Origin: Ichthyophis bannanicus
Taxonomy: Eukaryota; Chordata; Amphibia; Gymnophiona; Ichthyophiidae
Assembly (NCBI GenBank): GCA_033557465.1
Contig: CM066035.1
Coordinates: 902,317,309-902,381,308, forward strand
DNA length: 64,000 nucleotides
Direction: 5' to 3'
Part shown: positions 10,279 through 20,870 of the stretch, one piece after another
How positions within the stretch are numbered: position 1 is the first letter of the stretch
Layout of the letters: the number at the start of each line of letters is the position of its first letter
The notes under the pieces: model-generated
Told to the model about the DNA's origin: nothing
Database searches by the model: none
Seen by the model: the letters and a program-made list of their open reading frames with translations, nothing else
Translations under genes and position numbers: made by a program

Positions 10279-12177
10279 ATGGCTGCCAGCGGGTTTAAGA
10301 AGTGTGATCGGTGTAAGAAGCTGATGTCTCTCACCGACACACATTACTGCTGCCTCCGGTTCCTTGGGCCCGACCATGACCGGTGGTCTGTGTCCCGCGT
10401 GGCAAAATGTCCTCTAAGGCGCTGAGGAGCCGTCAACATCAGCGAGAGACTCTTTTCTGACTCCGTGTCCGGCCGGGCCCGGACTTCGTCAGAGGCCTCG
10501 ACATCTTGGGAGTCCGACCCCAAGCACCGTCGAGGCTCCTCTGAAAAGGGGGGTCTCCTTCGAGGGAACACAGAAGGAAGAAGAAACACGCGAGGGCGGC
10601 GTCAGTGGATGCTCTTGGCTCCTCGAGGCTAGGTCGCATAGCCCCGACCACCATCCCGGGTACTCGGAGTCGGAGAGGCCTGCCAAGTTGCCACAAGTGG
10701 AGCCAGAGTCCCCGAGTCACGTGAGTGCTGTTGTCCTCGTAGACTCCCCTCCGGGGGAGCCGACGTCGGGCCCTAGTTGGGGGCTGCTGAGTCTCAGGTT
10801 GATGGCCTTGGAGAGCAGCTTAGCTGCCTTCATGGAGTAGCAGCGGGTACTGATCGCCGGTTTGACCGGTGCATCTGCCACGACCACTGGGACCTCGACG
10901 TCCAAGTCGACCCCGGAGGCCGAGCCGATCCTCGAGTCGATGCGGTCTCGGGGCGATCCTCAGCCAAGGTCCCCCTCGGCCTCCCGCTCGGGGCCGAGGT
11001 TGTCGACGCCGGTGCCCTCGGCGTCGGGGCAGATGGCATCGGTGCCCGCCCGGCCTGAGCTTCTCGATTCCTCCTCGGAAGGGTCAGAGTGGGAGATAGG
11101 GGACGAGGAGTACCCGGATACTTTCTGGACCCGGTGCGTCCCATCGGACTCACCGGAGTCCGAGCCTCATAGACGGTCCCCACCGGAGGACACCCGGTTC
11201 TCGGACTTCGTGCGGGACATTTCGAAAGCCTTGGCCTTCCCCGCAGATCCCGAGGATGAGCCTCAAGCCGAAGAGCTCGAGGCCCTCCAGTATGACTCTC
11301 CGCCTAAGGAGGCCTTTACTGTAGCAGTTCCTCCGATGCTGGAACGGCTGCTCTTCCAAATGTGGGAGGCACCGGCTTCGGCGCCGGTTCTCAGCAGACA
11401 GGTCGATTCCATTTATCGAGTCCGTAAGAGCCCTGGATTCCAGAAGGCACAGCTACCGCACCACTCCATGGTTGTGGAATCAGCCATGCATCGTCTGAAG
11501 AGTCAGAAGATGCACTCCTTGGTGCCCCCAGCCGGGAGGCCCGGAACCTGGATGCCCTCGGTAGAAAGTGCTTCCAGGGCTCTATCCTGGTGTGCCGTGT
11601 CCAGACTTACCAGCTGTACCTGGGCATGTACCTTCTGGACCTGCCAAAGCAGATTGACGGGTTCTCAGCTGGTCTCTCCGAGGAACCTTTACAGAGGTTT
11701 AAGTCTTTGTCATCTGGGATTCGAGAGTGCTCAAAGTTTATCTCTCGAACAGCCTATGATGGCTTTGAGGCTTTGGCCCGAGTAGCTGCGTCCGGCATCG
11801 GTGCACGCCATCAGGCTTGGCTACAGTCATCGGACCTCGAGCCATGGGTACAGGACAAGTTGGTCGATGTCCCCTGCCGAGGTGAGAACCTTTTTGGCAA
11901 ATCCATGGCTGAAAAGGCTGCAGAACTTGAGTCTGAGACTCTCACCAGGACAAGGCTGTCCAGGAAAACGTCTGCCCCTTCTCAGAAGAAGAAGGGCTCG
12001 GGGAAAAAGCCCTTTTACCCGAGGAAGGCTACTGCCTACAAATCCTACCCTCATTTTCAGGCCTCTGCAGCTCCCCATCAGGGTCAGCAGACCAAGGGGC
12101 AAGGACATGGGCCCCGTAGGCAGAAAAACCCCAAGCCATCAGCTCCGGCTCCTGCACAGCAGGGAGTGGGGTTTTGA
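10279..12177 (+). pseudogene. DIRS gag-like ORF1, broken
   Basis: The likely start M-A-A-S-G-F-K is at 10279, as in copy 2 at 49913. The N-terminal cysteine cluster is damaged: the first C-x2-C pair (K-C-D-R-C) is present, but the L-R-F-L-G-P-D-H block has lost a Cys. Stops follow near 10420. The middle part is open at 10862-11530 with Y-D-S-P-P-K-E-A-F, P-P-M-L-E-R-L-L-F and a highly conserved S-P-G-F-Q-K-A-Q-L-P-H-H-S-M-V-V. A frameshift near 11530 moves the rest to the frame of 11590-12177, which ends in a basic Gln/Lys/Pro tail. Such proteins are thought to package the element RNA. This copy keeps a Ser/Pro-rich stretch of about 280 bp that copy 2 has lost. Confidence 0.7.
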
Positions 12178-13394
12178 CTCCCATTGCATAGCCTCTCCTC
12201 CTCAGCTGGCTCCTCTCAGCACAAGAGGCTGGCTGACACTGTAAGCCCACAGGTGGTCAACCATAACAGGGGATACCTGGGTGCTGAGCATAATCCAAAA
12301 TGGCTGTTTGTTCCACTTCAACCAGTTACCCCCCTCCTATTTTCCAGGGAGCCTCCAAGACTCCCTCTTCACAGGAACCTCCTCCTTCAGGAGTTGGCAA
12401 GTCTTCTAAAGGAGCAGGCGGTGGAACCGGTGCCTCACCACCTGAGAGGCCAAGGCTTCTATTAACAGTACTTTCTGGTACCAAAAAGGACAGGAGGCCT
12501 CAGGCCCATCCTAGACTTGCGAAATCTCAACAAGTTCCTGGAGAGGGAAAAGTTCAAGATGCTTATCCTTGGGATACTGCTGCCATACCTCCAACAGGGA
12601 GATTGGCTATGCTCCTTAGACCTAAAGGATGCTTATACTCACATCCTCATTCATCCAGACCACAGACAATATCTCAGGTTTCTAGTGGGAGGAAATAATT
12701 TTCAGTACAGGGTACTTCCCTTTAGCCTAACCTCCACTCCCAGGGTTTTCACCAAGTGCCTGGCAGTGGTGGTGGCTTATCTCAGAAACCAGGGCATCTT
12801 TGTCTTCCCATACTTGGACGACTGGCTCATCAGGGGTCAGCCTCCACAGGAGACCAGACAAGCCACCTTTCGCACTGTATCTCTTCTCCAGCATCTAGGC
12901 TTTGTCATAAACTTCGCAAAGTCCACTTTGCTCCCCTCACAGAACATAGAGTTCATAGGGGCAAGACTAGATACCCTTCAGGCAAAGGCTTATTTGCCCG
13001 AGGACAGGACCCACAGACTGATAGCGTTGGCCAATCAGTTCCAGAGCGGTTATCTGGTCTCCGCCAGAAACTTCCTAAAGCTCTTGGGGCACATGGCATC
13101 CACGGTCCATGTAACTCCGAATGCCCGCCTGCACATGCAACCTGCTCATTGGTGCCTCAGAGCTCAGTGGGTGCAAGCCACAGGTGACTTGAAAGACAAG
13201 ATTAGGGTGTCGAAACTGCTGACAGCCTCCCTACGGTGGTGGCTGCATCTCCCAAACCTGGTACAGGGGGTGCCTTTTCAGGCGCCTCCCCACACACAGG
13301 TGTTGACAACAGATGCTTCCCTTCAGGGCTGGGGTGCACATTGCCAGGGGGCTTGCACTCAGGGCCTCTGGTCTCTTGGGGAGTCCACACAGCA

Positions 13395-15570
13395 TAAGAA
13401 CATAAGATATGCCATACTGGGTCAGACCAAGGTCCATCAAGCCCAGTATTCTGTTTCCAACAGTGGCCAAACTAGGTCATATGTACCTAGCAGTTTCCCC
13501 AAGAGACACAAGTTCCACAATGCTTGTACTGGGTCAAGCATTGATATCTTCGGTCACTTCTTAATAATGGTTTATGGACCTTTCCTCCAGGAACTTGTCC
13601 AAACCTTTTTTAAACCCAGCTACACTAACAGCCTTTACTACATCCTCCGGTAACAAATTCCAGAGTTTGATTACACGTTGAGTGAAAAAATATTTTCTTT
13701 TATTAGTCTTAAATAGTTTACCCTGTAGCTTCATTGCATGTCCCCTAGTCTTTCTATATTCTGATTACGTAAACAGTCGATCTACGTTTACCCGTTCCAC
13801 TCCGTTCATTAATTTATAGACTTCTATCATATCTCCCCTCAGCCGTCTCTTTTCCAGGTTAAAGAGCCCTAACCTTTTTAGCCTTTCTTCATAGGAGTAT
13901 CCTTCCATCCCCTTTACCATTTTGGTGGCTCTTCTCTGAACCTTTTCTAAAATCGCTATATCCTTTTTAAGATACGGCGACCAGAATTGCACACAATATT
14001 CAAGGTGCGGTCTCACCATGGAACGATATAGAGGCATTATAATATCTTTTGTTTTATTTTCCATTCCTTTCCTTATCATACCTAGCATTCTATTTGCTCT
14101 CTTGGCCGCCGCTGCACACTGGGCCGAGGGTTTTAACATGGTATCCACAATGACGCCTAAATCTTTTTCCTGGGTGGTGGTTCCTAATGTGGAACCTTGC
14201 ATCGTGTAACCATAGTTTGGGTTGTTCTTCCCTAGGTGCATAACCTTGCACTTGTCCACATTAAATTTCATCTGCCATTTTGATGCCCAGTCTTCCAATT
14301 TATCAAGATCCTCTTGCAATTTTTCACAATCCTCTTCGGTTTTAACAACTTTAAATAGTTTTGTGTCATCTGCAAATTTGATAACCTCACTCGTTATTCC
14401 ACTTTCCAGGTCATTTATGAATATGTCAAAAAGCAGCGGACCCAGCACAGATCCCTGGGGTACACCACTATTCACCTTTCTCCATTGGGAAAATTGGCCA
14501 TTTAGCCCTACCCTCTGCTTTCTATCTTTTAACCAGTTCCTGATCCACAATAGTACACTGCCTCCTATCCCATGACTCTTTAGTTTTGCCAAAAGTCTCT
14601 GATGAGGGACCTTGTCAAAGGCTTTCTGAAAGTCCAGATACACAATATCAACCGACTCACCTTTGTCCACCTGTTTATTCACTCCTTCAAAAAGACATAA
14701 CAGATTAGTAAGACAAGATCTTCCTTGTCTAAAGCCATGTTGGCTGTCTCCCATTAGGTTGTGACTATCTACATGCTGAGTAATTTTATTCTTTATGATG
14801 GTTTCTACCATTTTTCCCGGTACTGACGTCAGGCTCACCGGTCTGTAGTTTCCCGGATCACCCCTGGAACCCTTTTTAAAAATTGGTGTTACATTGGCGA
14901 TCCTCCAATCTTCAGGTATTAGAGATGATTTTAATGATAGTTCACAGATTACTGATAGCAGGTCTGCAATCTCGTATTTCAGTTCTTTCAACACCCTTGG
15001 ATGTATACCATCCGGCCCAGGTGATTTGCTACTCTTCAGTTTATCTAATAGTTGTAAGACATCTTCCCGATGTATCGATATTTCCTTCAATTCTTCCACA
15101 CCTTTAAATACCACTTCCGTCATGGGTAACATCCCTACATCTTCCTCAGTAAAGACCGAAGCAAAGAATTCATTCAGTCTCTCCGCTATCGCCTTATCGC
15201 CTCTTAGTGCTCCTTTAACCCCTTTATCATCTAATGGACCAACTGACTCTCTCACAGGTTTTTTGCTACGAATGTACTTGAAAAGGTCTTTATTTCGCGC
15301 TTTTGCTTCCGCAGCAAGCTTCTTCTCAAATTCTCTCTTTGCCTGCTTTATCAATGCCTTGCATTTGACTTGCCAGTGCTTGTGCTGTTTCCAGGTTTCG
15401 TCGTTTGGCTCTTTTTTCCATTTCCTGAAAGTTGCTTTTTTGGGAACAACAGCCTCTCTGACCTCACCTTTAAACCATGCTGGCAGTTTTTTGGACTTCC
15501 TTCCACTTTTCTTAAAGCGTGGAATACAGCTGGTCTGGGCTTCCAAGATAGTATTTTTCAACAACACCCA
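13395..15570 (-). mobile_element. 5'-truncated CR1, copy 2, inside the DIRS pol gene
   Basis: The 3' end is the standard CR1 tail (13395, TAAGAACATAAG on the plus strand). The 5' end stops inside ORF2 in the linker between endonuclease and RT. Four bases, AGCA, are repeated at both junctions (13391-13394 and 15571-15574). Removing the insert plus one AGCA restores the RNase H frame of the DIRS. This is a clean target-primed insertion with 5' truncation. Confidence 0.88.
13765..15567 (-). pseudogene. CR1 ORF2 fragment (reverse transcriptase)
   Basis: The 600-residue frame matches residues from about 320 of ORF2 in copy 1 nearly residue for residue, including the S-P-G-P-D-G, G-V-P-Q-G-S and F-A-D-D-T-K-L motifs. 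It stops at a TAA at 13765 after N-V-D-R-L-F-T, about 60 residues before the normal end; the rest is readable downstream in the same frame. The endonuclease is absent through truncation. Confidence 0.85.
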
Positions 15571-16113
15571 AGCAGATCAATCTATTGGAGTTGCGAGCTG
15601 TCCGCTTAGCTCTACAGACTTTCTCTCACGTCCTCTCTCACCAGTCTGTCTTATTTCAGACAGACAATCAAGTGGTGATGTTCTTCGTGAACAAGCAAGG
15701 GGGCACAGGCTCCAAGCTTCTGTGTCAGGAGGCACAGGCCCTGGCCCTGTGCTCCTTGGCAATCAAACACAACATATTTCTCAAGGCAGTTTACCTGCCT
15801 GGCCAGGAAAATTGCCTGGCAGACAGATTGAGCAGGATTCTACAGCCTCACGAATGGCAGTTGAATCCTCTGGTGGTCCAAGGGATCTTTCTAAGATGGG
15901 GTCTTCCAACCATCGATCTCTTTGCGAGTCCACTGAACCATCAGCTACCCAGGTTCTGTTCCAGACAACCGCATCCTCTGCAAATAGCAGCAGATGCGTT
16001 TCTAATCTCTTGGTCTACGGGCCTACTGTATGCGTTTCCTCCCATGCCTCTAGTGGCCCGAACCTTGTTCAAGGTTCTTCAGGACAAGGCCTCGGTGATT
16101 CTGGTAGCCCCAG

Positions 16114-17310
16114 ATGGCCGAGGCAGCCGTGGTTTCCACTCCTTCTGCATTTGGCCGTGGACACTTCACTCCCTCTGGGGGTGCATCACGACCTCCTGTC
16201 TCAGGACCAGGGATCTCTCCTGCACCCCAACCTCAAGCCCCTCAACCTGATGGCCTGGCTGCTGAAAGGGGAGTTCTAGCCCCCTTACCTCTACCTAGGG
16301 AAGTGGAAGAGGTGGTTTTGGCCTCTAGGAGGCAATCCACCCGGAAATCTTATGCCCTCAAGTGGCGTAGGTTCTCCACCTGGTGTGCTCAGTGCCAGGA
16401 GGATCCTGTTTCGTGCCTGGTTCCAGTGGTGCTGCAGTACCTGCTCCACCTTTCAGACCTAGGCCTTAAATCCAACTCTGTTTGGGTCCACCTCAGTGCT
16501 CTATTGGCACACCACTCACAGGTAGAGGGCCAGTCTCTGTCGGGCCACCCTTTGGTGTCCCGTTTCCTCAGAGGCCTATTTCTGCTCAAGCCTCTGAGCC
16601 GTCCACCAGACCCTGAGGGGGGTTTAAATGTGGTCTTGCAACAACTTACTTGCCCACCGTTTGAGCCGATGGCTACCTGTCCTTTACGTTTCCTTTCCTG
16701 GAAGGCCTTGTTCTTGGTGGCTCTTACCTCGGCCAGTCGTGTGAGTGAACTACAAACTCTGATTTCTGATAGACCGTACACACGGTTCTATAAGAACAGG
16801 GTGGTCTTGCGGACTCACCCTAAGTTCCTTCCGAAGGTTGTCTCCTCCTTCCACCTCAATCAGGAGGTGGTTCTTCCAACATTCTTCTCCAGGCCGCATG
16901 CCAGCCAGGCTGAAACAGTCCTACATACCCTGCACTGTAGAAGGGCGTTGTCCTTTTACATAGACCGTACACAGGGGCATCGAAGAGCTGCTCAGTTCTT
17001 CGTACCTTTTGACCCTAATAAACTGGGGTTGCCTGTCTCCAAGCGTACGTTGTCCCTTTGGGTAGTGGATTGTATCGCCTGGGTTTACAGGGCAGCCGAC
17101 CTCTCCTTGCAGAGTCGAGTCACGGCCCACCATATCAGGGCGAAGGCCGCGTCAGTAGCCCACCTCCGCTCTGTTCTATTGGCAGACATCTGCCGGGCCG
17201 CTACCTGATCTTCAAGCCAGACTTTTGCGGCTCACTACTGCCTCGAGAGGGAGTCCCGTAGGGACAGTGCTTTCGGACAGGTGGTACTCCGTAATCTCTT
17301 TGAGGTTTAG
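16114..17310 (+). pseudogene. DIRS tyrosine recombinase with nonsense codon before the active Tyr
   Basis: The frame starts upstream in the end of the pol gene. The recombinase core shows V-E-E-V-V-L-A-S-R-R near its start, the SAM-like domain, the first catalytic Arg in T-S-A-S-R-V-S-E-L-Q, and H-x2-R in A-H-H-I-R-A-K. A TGA at 17206-17208 replaces the Trp codon in R-A-A-T-W. The same frame continues to 17310 with A-H-Y-C-L-E-R, which holds the likely nucleophile Tyr. Apart from this stop the gene is intact, so the copy lost recombinase function late. The protein would integrate a circular DNA intermediate without target duplication. Confidence 0.8.
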
Positions 17311-17446
17311 GCAACTCCTACCCTCCGGCCCTTGTGTTGGGCTACCGTACGGGGGCATTCTCAGAAAGGATTCTTTCACGGATGCTGACGCTCTAGAGGG
17401 AGCTTATTTTTCAGCTTGGGTTCCCGGTAGCCTTTAGCTGGGGAGT

Positions 17447-17805
17447 CCCATATGTGAGGACTGACTTCCTGCTTGGTCCTGGAGGAAAGCGTAGTTACTC
17501 ATCTGTAACAGGTGTTCTCCAGGAGCAGCAGGAATCAGTCCTCATGACCCTCCCTCCTCCCCTTGGAGTTGCAGTCATATTATTCATTTTGTTGTTTTGC
17601 TGTCTTTTAGCTATGTCATCAGACTGAGCAAGATGGCACCTTTGGGCGGGAAGGGGACCACGCATGCGCGCTGCATTCCCAAAGACTTTCTTTGAAAGCT
17701 GGGGAAATGCTGCGCACGAGGGCTCCGTCGGCGCCGACGTCACCCATATGTGAGGACTGATTCCTGCTGCTCCTGGAGAACACCTGTTACAGGTGAGTAA
17801 CTACT
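17447..17805 (+). repeat. Internal complementary region and 3' terminal repeat of DIRS A copy 1
   Basis: At 17447-17550, the complement of the left end (CCATATGTGAGGACTGACTT...GGTCCTGGAG) is followed directly by the complement of the right end (GCGTAGTTACTC...CTGTAACAGGTG). This stores the junction of the circular form. From about 17625 to 17805 the terminal repeat is inverted with respect to 9871-10030. The spacer between them is 75 bp of T-rich DNA. Confidence 0.8.
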
Positions 17806-18384
17806 CTCAATGCTGGCCAGTGACAATCTTCTACAACATGTTGGGCATCAGTGCTTTGAATGCCTTCATTGTTTGGATGTCACTAAATCCAGAATGGCAG
17901 TCCAAGTCAAAGCACAGACGTCGTCTATTCCTCTTTTAATTAGGAAAGCAGCTGCTTCAGTGTAATTGCAGCGAGACTTCTTCCACCACTGATGCTGTTT
18001 GCAATGTCGGGATCCCAAAAAAAAGGGCAAGGTGTCACTGCTGTTCCAGAGAAAAAGACAAGAAAAGCAACATAGTTTGCACCTCCTGCAAGCGCAGTGT
18101 TTGCAAACATTCAGAAATTGTCTGTGTCGCATGCAAATGACTGTAGTACTTTATTGCGTTCATCAAGTGCATGCAAAAACTGCTTTCATGGCAACTCTTC
18201 TTCATGTAATTTTATGATAAAGCATTAAATTTCAGAACATTTAACCTTCATATAATAAATAATTAATTCGGAATAATAATTTGTCTGTTTACATTTTTCA
18301 TGGTTAACAATTAAAATTAGTCGTGGGGTCATTTATGACCCCAACGGTATTCAATGTGTGCAAAAAATCTCGGTAATTCCAGGG
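17806..18384 (+). pseudogene. piggyBac transposase C terminus and 3' end
   Basis: The frame resumes after DIRS A with W-P-V-T-I-F-Y-N-M-L-G and N-A-F-I-V-W, then a C-terminal Cys-rich zinc domain (C-H-C-C...C-T-S-C-K...C-K-H-S...C-V-A-C) typical of piggyBac. Frames slip near 17930 and 18020. Downstream is a subterminal hairpin, GGGGTCATTTATGACCCC (18326-18343). The end TTCCAGGG is followed by the TTAA target at 18385-18388. The terminal repeat therefore reads CCCTGGAATTACC from outside, a normal piggyBac end. Confidence 0.8.
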
Positions 18385-18388
18385 TTAA

Positions 18389-19142
18389 GCACTTCAGGAC
18401 CCTGGTGTCATCGGTCAGGGAGTGCTTCAAGTTCCAAACTCAGGCAGCCTTCGATGGCTTCAAGTCAGTGGCTCGGGTAGCTGCGGTGGGCATTAGTGCC
18501 TGATGCCTTGCCTGGCTACAGTCCTCTGACTTGGAGCAGTGGGTTCAGGACAAGTTAGCTGATGCCCTGTGCCGGGGGAAAATCTCTTTGGCAAACCCAT
18601 GACGAGAAGGCTGACGAGCTGGAGAAGGAATTCATTACCAGAACCAGGCTGTCTTAAGTGTCTGAATCTTTCCCATAAGAAGGCTTCAGGGAAAAAGTCC
18701 TTCCACCCCAAGACCAAGAAGGCTTATGGAAACTACCCCAAGTTTCAGGCTCCCCAGCAGGGGCAGCAGGCCAAGGGCCAGGGGCTTGGCCCCTTAAGCC
18801 AAAGGCCCCCAAACCCTAAACAACACCCTAGCTGCAGCCTGGGGTGGGGGGCTTTTGACTCCTTGGGCATAACTTCCCTCCCCCAGGAGGTACAGGGCCC
18901 AGGGTTCGCAGGAGGACGGCTGGTCTGTCATTCACTGGTGGCCAAGCATGGGTGTTGCAGGTGGTCGAATAAGGCTATCTCCTCCTCTTTGCCCAGCTGC
19001 CTCCTCCCTTCTTCTCTAGGGAATTACTTATGGACTCCTTGCATAGGGAGCTTCTGTTAAAGGAGCTCAAGGGTTTACTCGAAGATCAAGCGGTAGAGCC
19101 TATTCCCCTGCCACTCCAGGGCAGGGGGTTCTACTCCCATGT
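18389..19142 (+). pseudogene. Fragment of another DIRS gag (end) and pol start
   Basis: The DNA aligns with the end of the family A gag: equivalents of R-E-C-S-K-F, A-Y-D-G-F, A-W-L-Q-S-S-D-L-E, W-V-Q-D-K-L, then the basic tail ending near G-W-G-A-F-D-S, followed by a decayed pol start. It has many stops and is clearly diverged from families A and B. The piggyBac TTAA lies at its left edge, so it is the host of the piggyBac. It is cut at 19142 by an L2 remnant. Confidence 0.65.
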
Positions 19143-20560
19143 CAATTTGAATTGAATTTGTTCATTTATATTCTGCCTATTCCAACTATTTCTAGGCAGC
19201 TTACAAAGAACTTCCATACAAAATACATATAACACAACAATATATCTAACTTAGGACAGTATTAAATAAGTCAACTAAAGTAATACTCACTCTAGTGATT
19301 TAACAGAAATTTTCAAAACAAAACTGTCTTCAGTGACCGAAAAATAAATAATTAGACAGACTTCTAATCTTCCTAGACAGACTTCTAGTCTTCCTGGACA
19401 GTCCAGTCCACTCGATAGTTGCCCTATAGCTGAATAATCTGTCCAAAGATCATTTAAGAATGAAGGGGGAAGGGATATCAAGTGGTACTAACACGCCTTG
19501 ATGCTATGCTGTTAGCATTGGGGCAGATTGGAGGTGGCACCCGTCGCTAACTGGGCAGTGGTGGTATTGAGCAGCTGCCCGTTTAGTGACCCATGGATAA
19601 AGTAAGGTGCAGCAAAGGCTAGCCTAACTTTACCCATGGAAGCTTCTGCCTTTTGTGGTGACCCAGATATGCAATGTCTGTGGCCAGATATGGCTCTGGC
19701 ATTGAATATCTGAAGTTAGTTTTCAGCAACGATAGCTAGCCGCCACCACTGAATATCCCCCCAAAATGTCCTTTTAAGTTATTTTTTCCAAATAATGGTT
19801 TCTAAAGGAAGATGAGAACTACACCACTGTAGTCATATAACTAGGAATGTAACCATGTAAATTCTTAAAAATGAAATATAACAATTGGAGCCAATATAAT
19901 TTAATAAACAGTATAGCTCTTTCCCATTTTTCCCTTGTAATATCATCTTTGCTGCAGTATTTTCCAACATTTACAGATGCCCTAGATGTTTCTTTGATAT
20001 GCCCAAATAGACGACATAATAATAAAATTGTCATGACTGCTGCTTATACCACAGTTTTCAAATGTTCAGATGTCAGTTTGTTTTGATTTGTCCAAGATCA
20101 TGTAATTTATAGAAAATTTTCTTTGTTAGTAATGCAATTTGCTCATCCACCTATAATGTAGAATCTAATATAATCCCTAGCATTTGAGTCGATTTACATA
20201 ATGAAACAGTAACATGTGACAAAGTAGAAGCAATCATCGGAAATTTCATCAAATCATGACCAATTCAGGATTAAGCTTCATTAAATGAATCCTCATCCAG
20301 GAATCAATCTTTTGAAAGCAGCCAACTTCTTATACATAGTATGTTGCATCTTCCAAGGTTGTTGAAGTACTTCCCAGATGCAGAAAGGACCCAGAAGTCA
20401 GTTTTTCAGCACATAGAGCAAAAAATAATGGTCCTCAGTGTCCACACACAGGCACTCCGCAAATAACTAACTTCTGTGATTTTGCCGGGTCAAAGACCTG
20501 TTCAGTGCAGTAATCAGTCTGCTTTGATTCAGGATCTTGACTCAGGAGACTGTAGGCAAT
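19143..20560 (-). pseudogene. Old L2 LINE remnant (3' half)
   Basis: On the minus strand the end near 19150 has the L2-type 3' terminus (an inverted form of TTCATTTATATTCTGCCTATT). Upstream, frames with stops resemble the L2 C-terminal region: G-I-I-L-D-S-T-L with a following helix, then K-L-Y-W-L-Q-L-L-Y-F-I-F-K and G-Y-I-P-S-Y. No intact ORF above 71 residues remains. The block at 19495-19770 looks like a separate short repeat (A-T-T-G-A-A-T-A-T motif) related to 29400-29580. Confidence 0.5.
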
Positions 20561-20870
20561 TTTAACCTAGTTGAAAATTGTGTGTAGGTAATATAATGAG
20601 TTAGTGTAAATTCAAGCCTAACACTTAAGAACATAAGAACATAAGATATGCCATACTGGGTCAGACCAAGGTCCATCAAGCCCAGTATCCTGTTTCCAAC
20701 AGTGGCCAATCTAGGTCATCCGTACCTAGCAGTTTCCCTAAAAGAGACAGGTTCCACAATGCTTGTACTGGGTCAAGCATTGATATCCTGGGTCCCTTCT
20801 TAATAATGGTTTATGGACTTTTTCTCCAGGAACTTGTCCAAACTTTTTTTAAACCCAGCTACACTAACAG

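Larger units (their letters stand above)
12184..16260 (+). pseudogene. DIRS reverse transcriptase-RNase H-methyltransferase-like gene, split by CR1
   Basis: The first exon-like part runs 12184-13394 in one frame with a TAA at 12463-12465. It contains L-V-P-K-R-T-G-G-L-R-P-I-L-D-L, S-L-D-L-K-D-A-Y, the catalytic Y-L-D-D-W-L and the start of RNase H (T-T-D-A-S-L-Q-G-W-G-A-H). The CR1 at 13395-15570 interrupts it. The gene resumes at about 15575 with L-E-L-R-A-V and Q-T-D-N-Q-V-V-M-F-F, the rest of RNase H, then the D-L-F-A-S-P-L-N and Y-A-F-P-P block that is usually called the DIRS methyltransferase (DAM-like) domain. The product would copy element RNA into DNA. It is inactive in this copy. Confidence 0.8.
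9871..17805 (+). mobile_element. DIRS retrotransposon, family A copy 1, with a CR1 inside
   Basis: The element starts TTCTCCAGGACC and ends GAGTAACTACT. It has a 5' inverted terminal repeat (9871 to about 10030), gag, RT-RNase H-methyltransferase-like gene, tyrosine recombinase, internal complementary region (about 17447-17550) and 3' terminal repeat (about 17625-17805). It closely resembles the copy at 49512-55013. There is no target duplication, as expected for recombinase-mediated insertion: the piggyBac frame simply resumes on the other side. All three genes carry stops or frameshifts, and a CR1 splits the pol gene. Confidence 0.88.

Noticed and set aside
10777..11058. GC-rich frames in the DIRS A gag middle on both strands
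   Set aside because: High GC gives long chance frames here; only the frame matching copy 2 and family B was kept.
14894..16279. 461-codon plus-strand frame
   Set aside because: The first half is antisense to CR1 RT and the second half is an alternative frame of DIRS RNase H, so it is a chimera of two elements.
18300..18384. GGGGTCATTTATGACCCC as a transcription terminator or bacterial operator
   Set aside because: It is the subterminal hairpin of piggyBac ends, next to TTAA.
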